Of a DNA stretch of 64,000 nt, positions 52,551 to 63,838 are shown one piece after another; the stretch's first letter is position 1, and each line of letters starts with the position of its first letter. The stretch is from Homarus americanus (taxonomy: Eukaryota; Arthropoda; Malacostraca; Decapoda; Nephropidae). The notes beneath the pieces were generated by a model. That model saw only the letters and a list, made by a program, of their open reading frames with translations. It was not told the DNA's origin and did not search any database. The position numbers and the translations under genes were made by a program. The stretch covers positions 9,010,089 through 9,074,088 of the forward strand of contig NW_024756914.1 in NCBI RefSeq assembly GCF_018991925.1, given 5' to 3'.

Positions 52551-52850
52551 GGAGGAGGGAGGTGTATGTATATTATGTATGCTGTATGTATATTATGTAT
52601 GCATATTATGTATGTGCTCCATTTATATACATTATTTATTCAGCCTAGCTAGCAGCGTGTGGCGATGTATTTACCATGTCCCACATGCTTAATTAATGTG
52701 CCTGGCGACATATGGAAGCTGCTAATGTATCACTTACCACATGTCGCCCGAGAGGCTAGTTGACCCCCCCATACAGAGTAAGGAGAGCCACCTTCCTTGT
52801 GTACCTTCGTTTATCCAGTAAATAGAACCTACGAAAACTCTACAAGTGTT
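52551..52850 (+). repeat. polypurine tract and 3' LTR of the Ty3-type element
   Basis: GGGAGGAGGGAGG (52551-52562) directly follows the pol stop, then TGTATGTATATTATGTATGC begins an LTR-like sequence. The end is probably CTACA near 52843 or slightly later. No 5' LTR is present. Confidence 0.6.
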
Positions 52851-52869
52851 TGTGTTCACTCCTGTAGAT

Positions 52870-53400
52870 AGAACTTGATACCCAGAACACATGCACGTAG
52901 GAACAACGTATTTGTTTTAGAAGTCCCTGAGAACCAGTCGGAGGAAGTTGAGAGTAGGAAAACACACGATAAGTTACAATTTGAGAATATTTGTACAGAG
53001 GCTCTGAATATGTCATCCCCCCACCCCCCTCAGGATGTGAGGAAGCTAGGACAAAAGCAGGAGGACAAGCCTCGACCCCTCAAGATTACGTTAGTGAGTG
53101 AGAATAAGAAATGGGAAGTTATTCGGCAGGCAAACACTTAGCGAGGAGCGAGGCATTTCGGAATATATTCATTCGCACAGATTGCACGGTAATGCAGAGG
53201 GAACAGCACAAAAAACTCCTACAGGGCTTCAAGCAGAGGAGGGAGGAGTCGAGGAGCAACGGGAACGGGTGTACGTACATGGGTTATATCCAGGAGGGTA
53301 GTGGAAGCAAGAGCGCCACCACAGAGCTGGGGGACAGAAGGACACTCCCACCCGCTCTACTTCCCACCCAGGTGGAGAGGAGCGCCATGTAAACAACGAC
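52870..53400 (+). pseudogene. LINE ORF1-like fragment
   Basis: The first frame reads VLEVPENQSEEVESRKTHDK, LQFENICTEALNM and RPLKITLVSENKKWEVIRQA. After a shift near 53135 another frame continues ARSEAFRNIFIRTDCTVMQR and KLLQGFKQRREESRSN. The pattern PRPLKITxxxxxxKWExIxxA...FxNIFIxxDxT resembles ORF1 RNA-binding proteins of CR1-like LINEs. Confidence 0.6.
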
Positions 53401-53591
53401 ATCTCTGACTACACCCTGCAAAATATAAAGTACAGTATTTAGCAAAAGCTGCTGAGAATGGCGGGGGGCCGGAATCACTACCAAGAGCAGAGACGTTACC
53501 GAGAACAAATTCCGACTTGAAAGTCATGTACATTAATACTGTACTGACACGTTCCTTGATAAGAGAGAGGAGTTTAAAACACTACTGAAGG

Positions 53592-54318
53592 TACACTCGC
53601 ACCAAAAGTATCGGTGCAGGGTGTGATCGACGACTTCCGAAACGATACGTATACACTGTGATATGCCGGGAAGGTTGGCAAGTGTATCCTCATAACCCCC
53701 CCCCTCCACTAGGTGTTGCCATATGGCTGACAATCAGTGTGTTTGTTTCCTCTTTTCGGATTGTTGCTTTGTGTCGACTGAATGATGAGCGAGGGTTCGG
53801 TCTCGGTGAACATGGGTATAAAACAGAGGCAATATGAAGCAGTAGAGATCTACACATGCTAGACGACATGGAAACCTCAGAGGGAACACGAGGAGCTATT
53901 ATTGCCCTTCATAACGAAGGGTTCGGCGCCACAGATTAGTCAGTGGGTTGGTGTCCACAGGAACACCGCTGCACGATGGATTCGGCGATACCTCGAAACT
54001 GGTGCTACAGACGACAGGTCTCGGAGCGGCCGTCCACGCTGCACCACCCCTCAGGATGACCAGGTTGAGTGGTTTATTTGGTCGCATAAATTAATGTGGC
54101 AATATTCACAAGTATCACAAATAATTTTGTTAACAGGGAGCTCCTCATATTTCATACTTTCTATTTATCACTTCCCAACCTCATTTATAACGGTTTGTTT
54201 CACTTGACCAGAGCTGCCAACATACGGCTGGAACAACTCACCTTTCCCAATGCCTATCGTCACTGGTCTCAAATTGTTCACACTACAGTATGCACCGATA
54301 CTTTTTGTTGCGAGTGTA
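53592..54318 (+). mobile_element. Tc1/mariner-like deletion derivative
   Basis: TA-flanked, ends CACTCGCACCAAAAGTATCG and CGATACTTTTTGTTGCGAGTG-type right end. Inside, 53888-54066 encodes a Tc1-type paired helix-turn-helix: ISQWVGVHRNTAARWIRRYL, TGATDDRSRSGRPRCTTP. A frameshift lies near 53930 and the DDE domain is deleted. Confidence 0.8.
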
Positions 54319-54361
54319 CATCAACCCAATATACTGTAGTACGTGTTATAGAACTGTTGTA

Positions 54362-54532
54362 CAAGCACAGGGGAATCGAGGGAGGGAGGCAGAGAGAGGA
54401 AGGAAGGGAGGGAGAGAAAGGAAGGAAGAGAGGGTGGGAGGGAGGAAGAGAGAGTGAGAGAGAGGAAGGAAGAGAGAGGAAGGAAGAGAGGGAGGGAGTG
54501 AGGAAGAGAGAGGGAGAGAGAGGAAGGACAAC
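54362..54532. repeat. purine-rich GGAAG/GAGAG tract
   Basis: About 170 bases of almost pure purine on the plus strand, imperfect GGAAGAGAGGGAGG units. Confidence 0.9.
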
Positions 54533-55409
54533 CTCTGGCCTTGTAGTGAGGGTTATTGAGTAGTTAATTGGTGTTTTTCTTATACTCTACATAAACAATG
54601 GTGCCAGAACATGTATACAGTATTCATATCTTAAAATATTTCCTCGTGTACTATACTGTATAATAATACAACTCAAAATATTTTTTCAATTGTTTAATCA
54701 GTATTCTGTACATTTTCCTTAGTTTTGTTAATTTATATTGCAGTGTAAAGTAACATATTGTACAAAATAACATGTATCAATTGGTAAAAAAAAAACAAAA
54801 AAACACTGGAAACTTGGTCAGTTCATAATATATACAACCTCCGGCCAGACACTTCCTGGAACAATACTTTGACAAATAACACATAAAGTTCTATATTAGC
54901 CTGTACTGTACAGACTCCAATATTACTCTCTCACAAGCCAATGATCAATATGTCATTAACGAAAGAATGTTTTGCTCGCGAATCGATGCAATATATTTTA
55001 TGGTGCCTTTGTAAATGGTTATGTGGGTGCTCTCTCTGCCTTAAATAATAGTATGATAGAGGTGTTTGTAAACATATGCTCATGGCAAAGGACAGCTTGC
55101 TACACTGGGCTCACCTCGAGGGTAAGAGATGGGTGGCATGCCACTTTAGTAACAGTTTTACAGAGGACAAAAAGGCTCTATAACTATCTAATTCTGCTTC
55201 TGTTATAATGACCTATTTTTCCTATTTTGCTTATAGTAACTTCTGATGATTTATGCAGTGACTTATGGTAACTATTTAACATGTATACACTGTACAGTAC
55301 AATAAAATATGGAGAATTAAACAATGTATAGAACTAATGCCTGATTGTTGCTCTGATGTACTGTAACACTGGCATGACTGGCTCTAACTTTAACATGTAC
55401 TACTCCATA
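54533..55409. other. downstream of the unknown gene, nothing recognised
   Basis: AT-rich, with TACTG/TACAG words at 54904 and 55292. Confidence 0.4.
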
Positions 55410-55559
55410 TCAGCAGCCTTGTCTCCGGTGTGGGCGACTGCGGGTCTGTCCCCTCCCTTGATATTTACCGTGGAATGACGCTAGCATCGCCTTGTCTTGT
55501 CTCGTGTTCTCATGCTTCTTAAATGCATCAATGGGCTCTGACAGGATCATATCTAGAGT
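55410..55559 (-). CDS. unknown gene, downstream (possibly last) exon
   Basis: 50 codons including TGA, phase 0 acceptor. The first 30 residues look conserved (LDMILSEPIDAFKKHENTRQ); the remainder is basic and may be the true C-terminus or intron read-through. Confidence 0.55.
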   Translation of the reverse strand, partial: TLDMILSEPIDAFKKHENTRQDKAMLASFHGKYQGRGQTRSRPHRRQGC

Positions 55560-58500
55560 CTGGGGAACAAGATAGATTAAAGTATATGTCCTGTACAGTA
55601 TTCTGTAAACTTGCCAAAATAGTTTACATGGCCAATCATAAATTTAAACTTATTAAAGTAATAGTTGTCAATCATGTATGAGTTAGTGCTACACAATGAG
55701 GTTTAAACACTAATGGTTTACAACAAGTCTAAATTTCTCCTAGGAAAATTTCACAAAACTGATATTAAAATAGAAAGCAAAGAAGGTCTTAGTTTTCCGG
55801 CTGCTTAATGCAAGATGTTTCTTCACCTGCTTCATAATTTACGATAATTAAAGTGTTCTTTGGTAAAACATAAATCTTTTCAAATATTCTCCTGGCTTTT
55901 GTTTATGACAGGTGGACCCTGTTACCAGCTTGTTGTTCATGACAGGTGGCCACTGTCACCAGATTGTTGTACATGACAGGTGGCCACTGTCACCAGATTG
56001 TTGTACATGACAGGTGGACCCTGTCACCCGCTTGTTGTACATGACAGGTGGCCACTGTCACCAGCTTGTTGTACATGACAGGTGACCACTGTCACCAGCT
56101 TGTTGTACATGACAGGTGGCCACTGTTACCAGTTTGTTGTTCATGACAAGTGGCCACTGTCACCAGCTTGTTGTACATGACAGATGGCCACTGTCACCAG
56201 CTTGTTGTACATGACAGGTGGCCACTGTCACCAGCTTGTTGTACATGACAGGTGGCCACTGTCACCAGCTTGTTGTACATGACAGGTGGCCAGTGTCACC
56301 AGTTTGTTGTTCTATGACAGGTGGCCACTGCAGCTTCTGTTGCATGACAGGTGGCCACTGTCACCAGCTTGTTGTACAACAGGTGTTCACCAGCTTGTTC
56401 ACAACAGGTGGCCACTGTCACCAGCTTGTTACATGACAGGTGGCCAGTGACACCAGTTTGTTGTACATGACAGGTGGCCACTGTCACCATAACATTGTTT
56501 ACAACAGGTGGCCACTGTCACCAGCTTGTTGTTCACAACAGGTGGCCACTGTCACCAGCTTGTTGTACATGACAGATGGCCACTGTCACCAGCTTGTTGT
56601 TCTCGACAGGTGGCCACTGTCACCAGCTTGTTGTTCTGGCGACAGGTGGCCACTGTCACCAGCTTGTTGTACATGACAGGTGGCCACTGTCACCAACTTG
56701 TTGTGTACAGCAACAGGTGGCCACTGTCACTGTCACCCAGCTTGTTGTACATGACAGGTGGCCAGTGTCACAAGTTTGTGTACATGACAGGTGGCCACTG
56801 TCACCAGCTTGTTGTACATGACAGGTGGCCACTGTCACCAGCTTGTTATTCACAACAGGTAATACTGTCACCAGCTTGTTTGTACATGACAGGGCCACTG
56901 TCACCAGCTTGTTAGAGTTCACTTACAGGTGGCCACTGTCACCAGCTTGTTCACAACAGGTGTCCACTGTCACCAGCTTTTGTTCTGGCAAGGTGGCCAC
57001 TATCACCAGCTTGTTGTTCACAAACAGGTGGCTACTGTCACCAGCTTGTTGTCACAACAGGCAGCTTGTTGTTCACAACAGGTGGCCACTATCACCAGCT
57101 TGTTGTTCACAACAGGTGGCCACTCTCACCAGCTTGTTGTTCACAACAGGTACTGTCACCACTGTCACCAGCTTGTTGTTCACAACAGTGGCCACTATCA
57201 CCAGCTTATTTGTTCACGACAGGTGGCCACTGTCCAGCTTGTTGTTCACAACAGGTAGCCCATTGTCACCAGCTTGTTGTTCACAACAGGTGGCCACTAT
57301 CACCAGCTTATGTTGTTCACAACAGGTGGCCACTATCAATTGTTGTTCACAACAGGTGGTCACTATCCAGCTTGTTGTTCACAAACAGGTGGCCATTGGG
57401 TCACCCGCTTGTTGTTCACAACAGGTGGCCACTCCCGTCACCAGCTTGTTGTTCACAAAAGGTGGTTTCGTCACCAGCTTGTTGTTCACAACAGGTCAAC
57501 AGTTGTTCTGAAGGTGGCCACTATCCACCAACTTATTTATTATTTCGCTTAACTATCACCAGTTGTTCACAACAGGTGGCCCGCATCACCAGCTTATTTA
57601 TTTCACAACAGGTGGCCACTGTCACCAGCTTGTTGTTCACAACAGGTGGCACTTATCACCAGCTTGTTGTTCACAACAGGTACAGCCCTGTCACCTACTT
57701 TTGTCACCAGCTTGTTGTTCACAACAGGTGGCTACTATCACCAACATTGTTCTGACAGGGTAAACATAATCACCAACTTGTTGTTTCACCAGCCTATCTC
57801 AGCTTTGTTGTTCACAACAGGTGGCCACTATCACCAGCTTGTTGTTCACAACAGGTACACTTTGTTCACAACACAGTCACCAGCTTGTTGTTCACAACAG
57901 GTGGCTACTATCACCAGCTTGTTGTTCACAACAGGTACACGTCACCAGCTTGTTGTTCACAACAGGCCACTATCACCAGCTTGTTGTTCACAACAGGTGG
58001 CCACTATCACCAGCTTGTTGTTCACAACAGGTGGCCACTATCACCAGCTTGTTGTTCACAACAGGTGGCCACTGTCACCTGCTTTTTGTTCACAACAGGT
58101 GGCCACTGTCACCTGCTTTTTGTTCACAACCTGGTGGCCACTAATCACCAGCTTGTTGTTCACAACAGGTGGCCACTGTGTCCACCACCTACACTCAGTG
58201 GGTTTTTTCCCCAAAGCCAAGCGTATAAAGTTGAATGTGTGTATGATGCAACACGACTGTATATGTACTGTACCTACATATAATAAGACTTAAAGAAGTA
58301 GGGTTCAGATCTTAAACACTCTGAGAATCACTTCATTACCTTAATGTTATACTGAATGAAGTTCACAGAGGGACTTTCTGTATTTTTCCGTTTTTGAGTC
58401 GATAACATCTTTTAGGAAAATGATTAAATAACACTGACAGAAGGAGAATGTTTGTATTTACTGTATTCTTGGCACAAAATGGCTTGCCAGACTAGAAAAA

Positions 58501-58840
58501 TAACTTGGAGCCAGTGTGACAGAACAGTACAGTACAGTGTTATGACCTCTATCTGTAACAGTCCATGAAGGGGAGTCACAACTTCAAACTTTTATTGTTG
58601 GCTCTGTCTAATCCTCCTCCTTCTCTTCTGTACAATCCTTACCTCAATAATAATAAGAAACCAAACATAATTTTCCTCTTCATTTATATCAGTCAAAACA
58701 ACTTACAACCAAGGAAAAATTATGTAACTCACCTTATCAGAAATTATGTTGGTTTCCTGAAGACTTCTCACAATGTTCTCAAACTCTGCCACTTGTTCCT
58801 TCTGACCAGTTTCCTTTAATGCTGCTTCAACACACTTCAC
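55410..58840 (-). CDS. unrecognised host gene, two exons visible on the minus strand
   Basis: Exon 58840-58733 (36 codons, acceptor GGCAG, donor GTGAGT) encodes VKCVEAALKETGQKEQVAEF and ENIVRSLQETNIISDK. Exon 55559-55410 (acceptor CCCCAG) continues in phase: TLDMILSEPIDAFKKHENTR, QDKAMLASFHGKYQGRGQ and a basic end RSRPHRRQGC to TGA at 55412-55410. Both exons are helical and charged, with no low-complexity or transposon signature. A GTAAAT after SFH could be a donor instead, in which case the basic tail is not translated. The N-terminus must lie above 58840; no first exon was found there. I do not recognise the family. The intron is mostly the 34-bp minisatellite. Confidence 0.55.
55905..58185. 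repeat. 34-bp minisatellite, about 2.3 kb
   Basis: Unit CAGGTGGCCACTGTCACCAG + CTTGTTGTACATGA, about 65 copies. The left part (to about 56850) mostly ends GTACATGA; the right part mostly ends TTCACAA and has CACTATCACC. Each unit holds the palindrome GTGGCCAC. Unit length is 1 mod 3, so long frames of more than 200 codons appear on both strands without being genes. Indels become common in the right half. Confidence 0.92.
58186..58732. other. intron of the unknown gene
   Basis: No feature recognised beyond a TACAGTACAG word at 58528. Confidence 0.4.
58733..58840 (-). CDS. unknown gene, upstream exon
   Basis: 108 bases, phase 0 at both ends, flanked by a good acceptor and donor on the minus strand. 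Predicted amphipathic helices with KETGQKEQVAEFENIV. Confidence 0.6.
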
Positions 58841-59024
58841 CTGCCAAGACAAACACCTTTATACAGGTAAAGCCCGAGATGTGATATTTCACTATAACGA
58901 TGATGTAAATTAACACCATCTCCTTATATACGATTAAAACAAATCACTTTAATGACATCCATCAAATAGCCACCGATAGCCATTGGTCAGATTTGTTTTA
59001 ATGTGATGCAAACTCTGGGTTATT

Positions 59025-59751
59025 TACAGCAATACCCCGATTTACACGGTCAATTGAACCCGCGTAAAACGAGAAACGTGTAAATGGAGTAACAGAACAT
59101 ATGGGATTAATTGAAATAGAGACTGGGCCGACTCCCAAACTCCACATTTTTCCTACACAATACCTATGTTGTAGTAAAAATAACATCTTAATTCTATGAT
59201 GGTATGCACAGACAATTAATATTTAAGAGAAATACAGTCGCCAGGTTAATGTCCATTCAAATAATGGACTCAACTCCCGCCCGCCCCCCCCCCTCTTCCC
59301 ACGCTCGCTGGCTCCTCCCTCTCTGAGAAATGTTTGGGAGAAAACACTAGATTTCAAGGTATAGTAATAAATAATACCTCAAACTAAAGTTAGGATAATA
59401 TAATTGACATTGCTGGCTTCCTTGCAAGACCAGGAATATTTTGAATATACACCTCATATATTTTGCACAAAAGATAACATATTTGCTCTGAGTAAACAAA
59501 ATTCTTACATTAGGTCTAAAATTTGTATGTCTAATGCAAAATCTATGATGTTTATATTCAAAATGATCATCATATTGTAAGAATTCCAGCAATGTAAATT
59601 ATATTCTGGCCGGGTAATTTGTATGAATTTTATGAGCTAAATAAAAAAATTATACTTCACCCGCGTATATGTGTAGACGCACCGCGTAAAGTGGGAATTC
59701 CAGTTCTGGCAAGGTACCGCGTAAATGTAGAAACGCATAAACGAGCACTGC
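59025..59751 (-). mobile_element. element D: Tigger MITE, ACGCG family
   Basis: CAGCAATACCCCGATTTACA to the right end AAACGCATAAACGAGCACTG. Collinear with element C, including AATGGACTCAACTCC and AAGACCAGGAATATTTTGAA. One core copy. Confidence 0.78.
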
Positions 59752-60293
59752 ATCTCTACCTTCACTTGTCAGCCTACCCAAGCACCGCCACATGGCCAAC
59801 CTTCCCACTACAGCCCTGTGTTTGGTTCTTTGTCGATCATAAAACACGCCATCACATGGCTCCACGAATATTGGCCAGCATCGTACATTGTACTAATCAT
59901 CGGTGTTTATTTTTACTTATACTGTACAGTGAAAGGACAGCACCAACCTTTAGATTGACCTGTTTTATGGTGACTGTGAAGTGATATTTTCTTTGTTTAT
60001 GTGATGGTAAAGTGTGTCGCCTCTGTTTCCGTGAACATGTGTACTGTGCGAGCTGGCCGATATCACTGTGGTTACGTTGTCATCCCTGTTTTTTTCTTAC
60101 AGTTAACTAAACACCACAGGTTAATACTATACATTACAGTAATATTTTGGCACATTAAATGGAACTTCGAAGTGATGCAGTGCAAATATACAGTGGAGTA
60201 CAGTACATTACACTACAGGTTAAAACTGTACATTACAGTAATATTTTTGTTAAGTTTTTGTGACTACCTGTAGTACCTGTATAGTTAGTGAGA
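59752..60293. other. upstream of a Tigger pseudogene, possibly its 5' part
   Basis: Includes two similar short stretches around TACATTACAGTAATATTTT (60129 and 60230). No terminal repeat could be assigned. Confidence 0.35.
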
Positions 60294-61620
60294 ATGGCAA
60301 GTAAGTGTGTTGCTGAGACCCTGCATCGATGAAGGCCAAAACACCCGGAAAACTGTGTCTCTGGGGGTGAAGTTTAACTTTGTGCAGTGGCATGAGATGG
60401 GTGAAGGAGCGTGCTCTATTGCTGGAGCACTTGGCCTGGCCCAGACTACCATGACTTCTATCATCAAAAAGGCACTGGCCTCTTATGGAAAAGGATACCA
60501 TCAAGAACTTTCCTGGCCAAAGAGAAGAAGACTGCACCAGGCTTCAAGGCAGCCAAGGGTCACCTTACTTTGCTGCTTGGCAGTAATGCTGAGGGGGACC
60601 TTAAGTTGACTCCCATGCTGGTGTACCATTCTGAGAACCTTAGAGCTCTTAAGGTGTTTATTAAGGAGCATCTCCCAGTCATCTGGCACTCCAATGAGAA
60701 GGCCTGGACAACAATAGTGTTGTGCCAGAGTTACATGGTTGGCTACCTCTCCAGGCACCTCAAGGAGTACGCCGAGAAGCAGAACAACGCTAACAAGCTT
60801 ATCCCGATCCTTGACAATGTGCCATTGCACCAGGGTGATGTTTCTGGCCTCCAGCCGATGGATCAGGGTGTCATCTACTTGAGGAGGTTGATGAAGCACC
60901 ATACACAACATCAACAAGTCATGGAAGGTCACACAAAGCTGCATGAATGCAGTGTGGCCCGAGTGCTTGCACGACTTTAGTGGCTTCACTGATGTTGTAG
61001 CTGTACACTGTGACATTGCCAGCATCTCCCAGGAAGCCAGCTTTCAGGAGGTGGATGAAGACAATGTGGCTGAGGTCTTGGAGAGCCACTCTAAGGAGCT
61101 CAGCACAGAGGACCTGCTGCTCCTGGAACAGCAACAGATTGGAGGAGTTAGCAGGTGAGGGGGGAAAACCCTGCACCCGTGACGCTGACTCTGAAGGTGT
61201 TGAACACAGCCATGAACCACGTTGCTGAGAGTGACCCCAACATCAACAGATCGTCTGTGAGGGCAGTGGTGGAGAAGGGCATGCTCTGCTACAAGGAGCT
61301 CTACCTTCAGAAGAAGGAGGCGCACCAGATTTCTGCCACCTCTCCAGTCTCACCCAGGAACTTCACCTTCTATAAAGCCAAGACAAAGCCCCTTCTAGGA
61401 CTCCGACTCCCACTCTGCCTCCAGCCTCTCCGGACTCCCCAGAGGTTGTGTGGGAGTCAGAGTGCCATCTCCACTCCATCTACAAAAGTCCCCATAGCCT
61501 CAAAGGGGACATATGATCAATCTCACACATACACACACGCACACACACACACTACATCCTTGACCAGCGGAGGGTCAAGACCTACCAGGCGCTGCTGAGC
61601 AGCGGCCCCCCTTGGCCAAT
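60294..61620 (+). pseudogene. Tigger transposase pseudogene with internal deletion
   Basis: Begins MASKCVAET (60294). The helix-turn-helix region reads KTVSLGVKFNFVQWHEMGEG and IAGALGLAQTTMTSIIKKAL, and then jumps into the core: FLAKEKKTAPGFKAAKGHLT, LLGSNAEGDLKLTPMLVYHS, LIPILDNVPLHQGDVSGLQP and MDQGVIYLRRLMKHH. The tail has SISQEASFQEVDEDNVAEVL and HSKELSTEDLLLLEQQQ. The region around the first catalytic acid and part of the second half are deleted, with several frameshifts. Related to, but distinct from, the copy at 26194. Confidence 0.75.
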
Positions 61621-62261
61621 GTTCAGCCCATTCCTCAAGTCCCTCTCCCCGACTCATCTTCACCACCGGGATATCTACATAATCAAAAGTGACAATTTCG
61701 TTTCGGGAAGAAGTGGGATCAGTGTTGAACAGTGATGAACAGTGTTTAGGCCAGTGAATTCAGCACCAGACAGTACCAGTGAGAGCCGTGACCCACCAGT
61801 GAGATAAGTACCCCTGGGAACTGACCACCATCTTCTGACCAGGAGGTGCTAGTCCGTCCACCCTGGGAACAACAGAGGACTGGCTTCACACCTGACTATG
61901 AGATAAACACAACACCATCCAGCAGAATGAGGTACTGTGACACCACCCCACACCACCTGGTGTTCCCATGACCACGTGAGGTCCTTCCTATCATCACCGA
62001 GGATGAGTTACTTCACCACATGAACACCACACCACCCGGTGTTCCCATGACCAGCCTAGGCCCGGGCCATCAACTGCAAACTAAAATAATTTTTATGTTC
62101 AATTCATGTTCCTTTTTCTTTCAGTAATGAAAGCTTTTGTTAAACGACCCACCTACCCTATGTCTTTGTATGTAATAAGTCATTTTTGTCCAATGTATAT
62201 TTTCAGACTTCGGGCTGCAGAACTTTTTCAATAAACCATTAATTAAAATTATTTATTATTA
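61621..62261. other. possible 3' part of the Tigger element
   Basis: Contains a duplicated phrase ACACCACCTGGTGTTCCCAT / CACCCGGTGTTCCCATGACC (61955 and 62033) and an AATAAA at 62231. No right terminus found. Confidence 0.35.
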
Positions 62262-62368
62262 TTACATTCATACATACATACATACAGTACATACATACAT
62301 ACATACAGTACATACATACATACATACAGTACATACATACATACATACAGTACATACATACATACAGT
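62262..62368. repeat. (CATA)n tract with regular CAGTA interruptions
   Basis: CATACATACATACAGTA repeated about four times, an 18-22-bp higher-order pattern. Confidence 0.85.
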
Positions 62369-62661
62369 AATATCTTCCTCAAACCCGGAACTCTCCGATA
62401 GCCAGAATTGAAATTTTCTCGGAAAATCGTTCCCAAAGTCGGAATTTTCTGGAAAATTCCCGGGATGGGGGAGTTTTTTTTTCCGGGTTCGAGAGATGAT
62501 GCAATGGACAATCTCTGGAACTACTGAGAAAATTTTTCCGTTACCCGGAAAATTCCGGGAATAAGGGATTTTTTTTCTGGCTTTCAGAGTCGTCTAGTTA
62601 CCCGGAAATCTCTCATTCCCAGTAGTGCTCTGCACCAATTGTTCCGGCTAACGGGGAAATA

Positions 62662-63327
62662 TACAGGCATCCCCCGCGTTACGGAACCCCGGGTTGCGGA
62701 ATTTCGCTCTTACGGAATTTGTAAATTATGATCAATAATTTCGTGATACGGCCCGTAAATCCGCTATTATGGAAATTAGGGTAAATTTTAACAATCTAAA
62801 AAAAATCACTATATCAAATTATAATTTTTTGTTAAAAATTATAATTTGTTTGGTGTGGATTTCTTGGTGTTTGCTGCCGCCAAGAGTCACTCCATTGTTT
62901 ACATCCACTGTGCTCGCATGTTTCTCGCCCCAGCAGTTGGGTTTAACTTTTACAAACATACAGTAAGTACAGTACAGTGCATTACCCTTATTCAAGGTGA
63001 CTGGAAAGAGGCCATCAAGTGGAAGTGACCGCAGTAGTGCAAAAAGAAGCCGCAAAGGTATTACATTGGATATTAAACTTGGTGTTTTAAGAAGGTACAG
63101 TATATCATAAATTATTTAATGTACTGTATTGTATGTGTTTATAAATGTTTATTTTCATTCATAAAAGTGCTCGAATTACTTTTTTGTGGCCGAAAAAAAT
63201 TCCTAAGGAACGCATCTCCAGTTTTATAATGGAAGTCAATGGGAAAATAGGTTTCGTGTTCCGGAATTTCACGATACGGTCAATTTTCCAGGGACGCAAC
63301 CCTTCCGTAACATAGGGGATGCCTGTA
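62662..63327. mobile_element. Tigger-like MITE with CAGGCATCCCC ends
   Basis: TA-flanked, ends CAGGCATCCCCCGCGTTACG and CGTAACATAGGGGATGCCTG. About 665 bp, no coding sequence recognised. Confidence 0.85.
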
Positions 63328-63329
63328 TA

Positions 63330-63639
63330 TACAGTCTCTCCTCGACTTACGGCAACCCGGACATACGACGGCCATGGTCGTAAAATATATTTTTCACATT
63401 ACGTATTTTCAAGTCCTGACGTTAGTGATCGCGTTGTGTACCGACAAAATTTTCATTTGTAATTCCCTTTAAAATGGCTGGCAAGCTTAAAAGTGAAAGT
63501 TCTCGTGGTGCTGAGATGAAAAAGAGACACCCATTTTAGAATTTCTGTGAATTATTTTCGCCTTTTCGAATTACGACCAAATTGACTTACGACCTGGTCG
63601 TCGGGACGGAACCCTGTCGTAAGTCGAGGAGAGACTGTA
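63330..63639 (+). mobile_element. Tigger MITE, CTTACGAC family
   Basis: TA-flanked with perfect inverted ends CAGTCTCTCCTCGACTTACG. From 63474 it keeps a transposase start, MAGKLKSESSRGAEMKKRHP then F and TAG, before the right end. Only two bases separate it from the MITE on its left. Confidence 0.9.
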
Positions 63640-63649
63640 TATATATAAT

Positions 63650-63838
63650 TTTTTTACAGGGAATAGCCCACCCAGGCACATGTCATCGACCTACAACGGG
63701 GCCCAGGGGGCAAAAAAAATACGAGTAAAAAGAAATTAAAAATAGAAAAGGAAAAGGTTATATTAATCTACACCACGAAGATGCAGGAAAACCAGCTCTA
63801 TGAAGTGAGACAGATTGTATGAGTATGGAAACAATTGG
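63650..63838 (-). mobile_element. LINE-B 3' end, minus strand
   Basis: Complement of the family 3' motif (CCCAGGCACATGTCATCGAC, ACAACGGGGCCC), then ATTAATCTACACCACGAAGA and AAAACCAGCTC, matching 16259-16310. Confidence 0.75.

Noticed and set aside
55905..58185. CRISPR-like regular repeats
   Set aside because: There are no unique spacers; units are directly tandem, and this is a eukaryotic genome. The 29158 array was rejected for the same reason.
56218..58293. Open frames up to 229 codons on both strands
   Set aside because: Products of the 34-bp minisatellite (length 1 mod 3 cycles through frames); composition follows the repeat.
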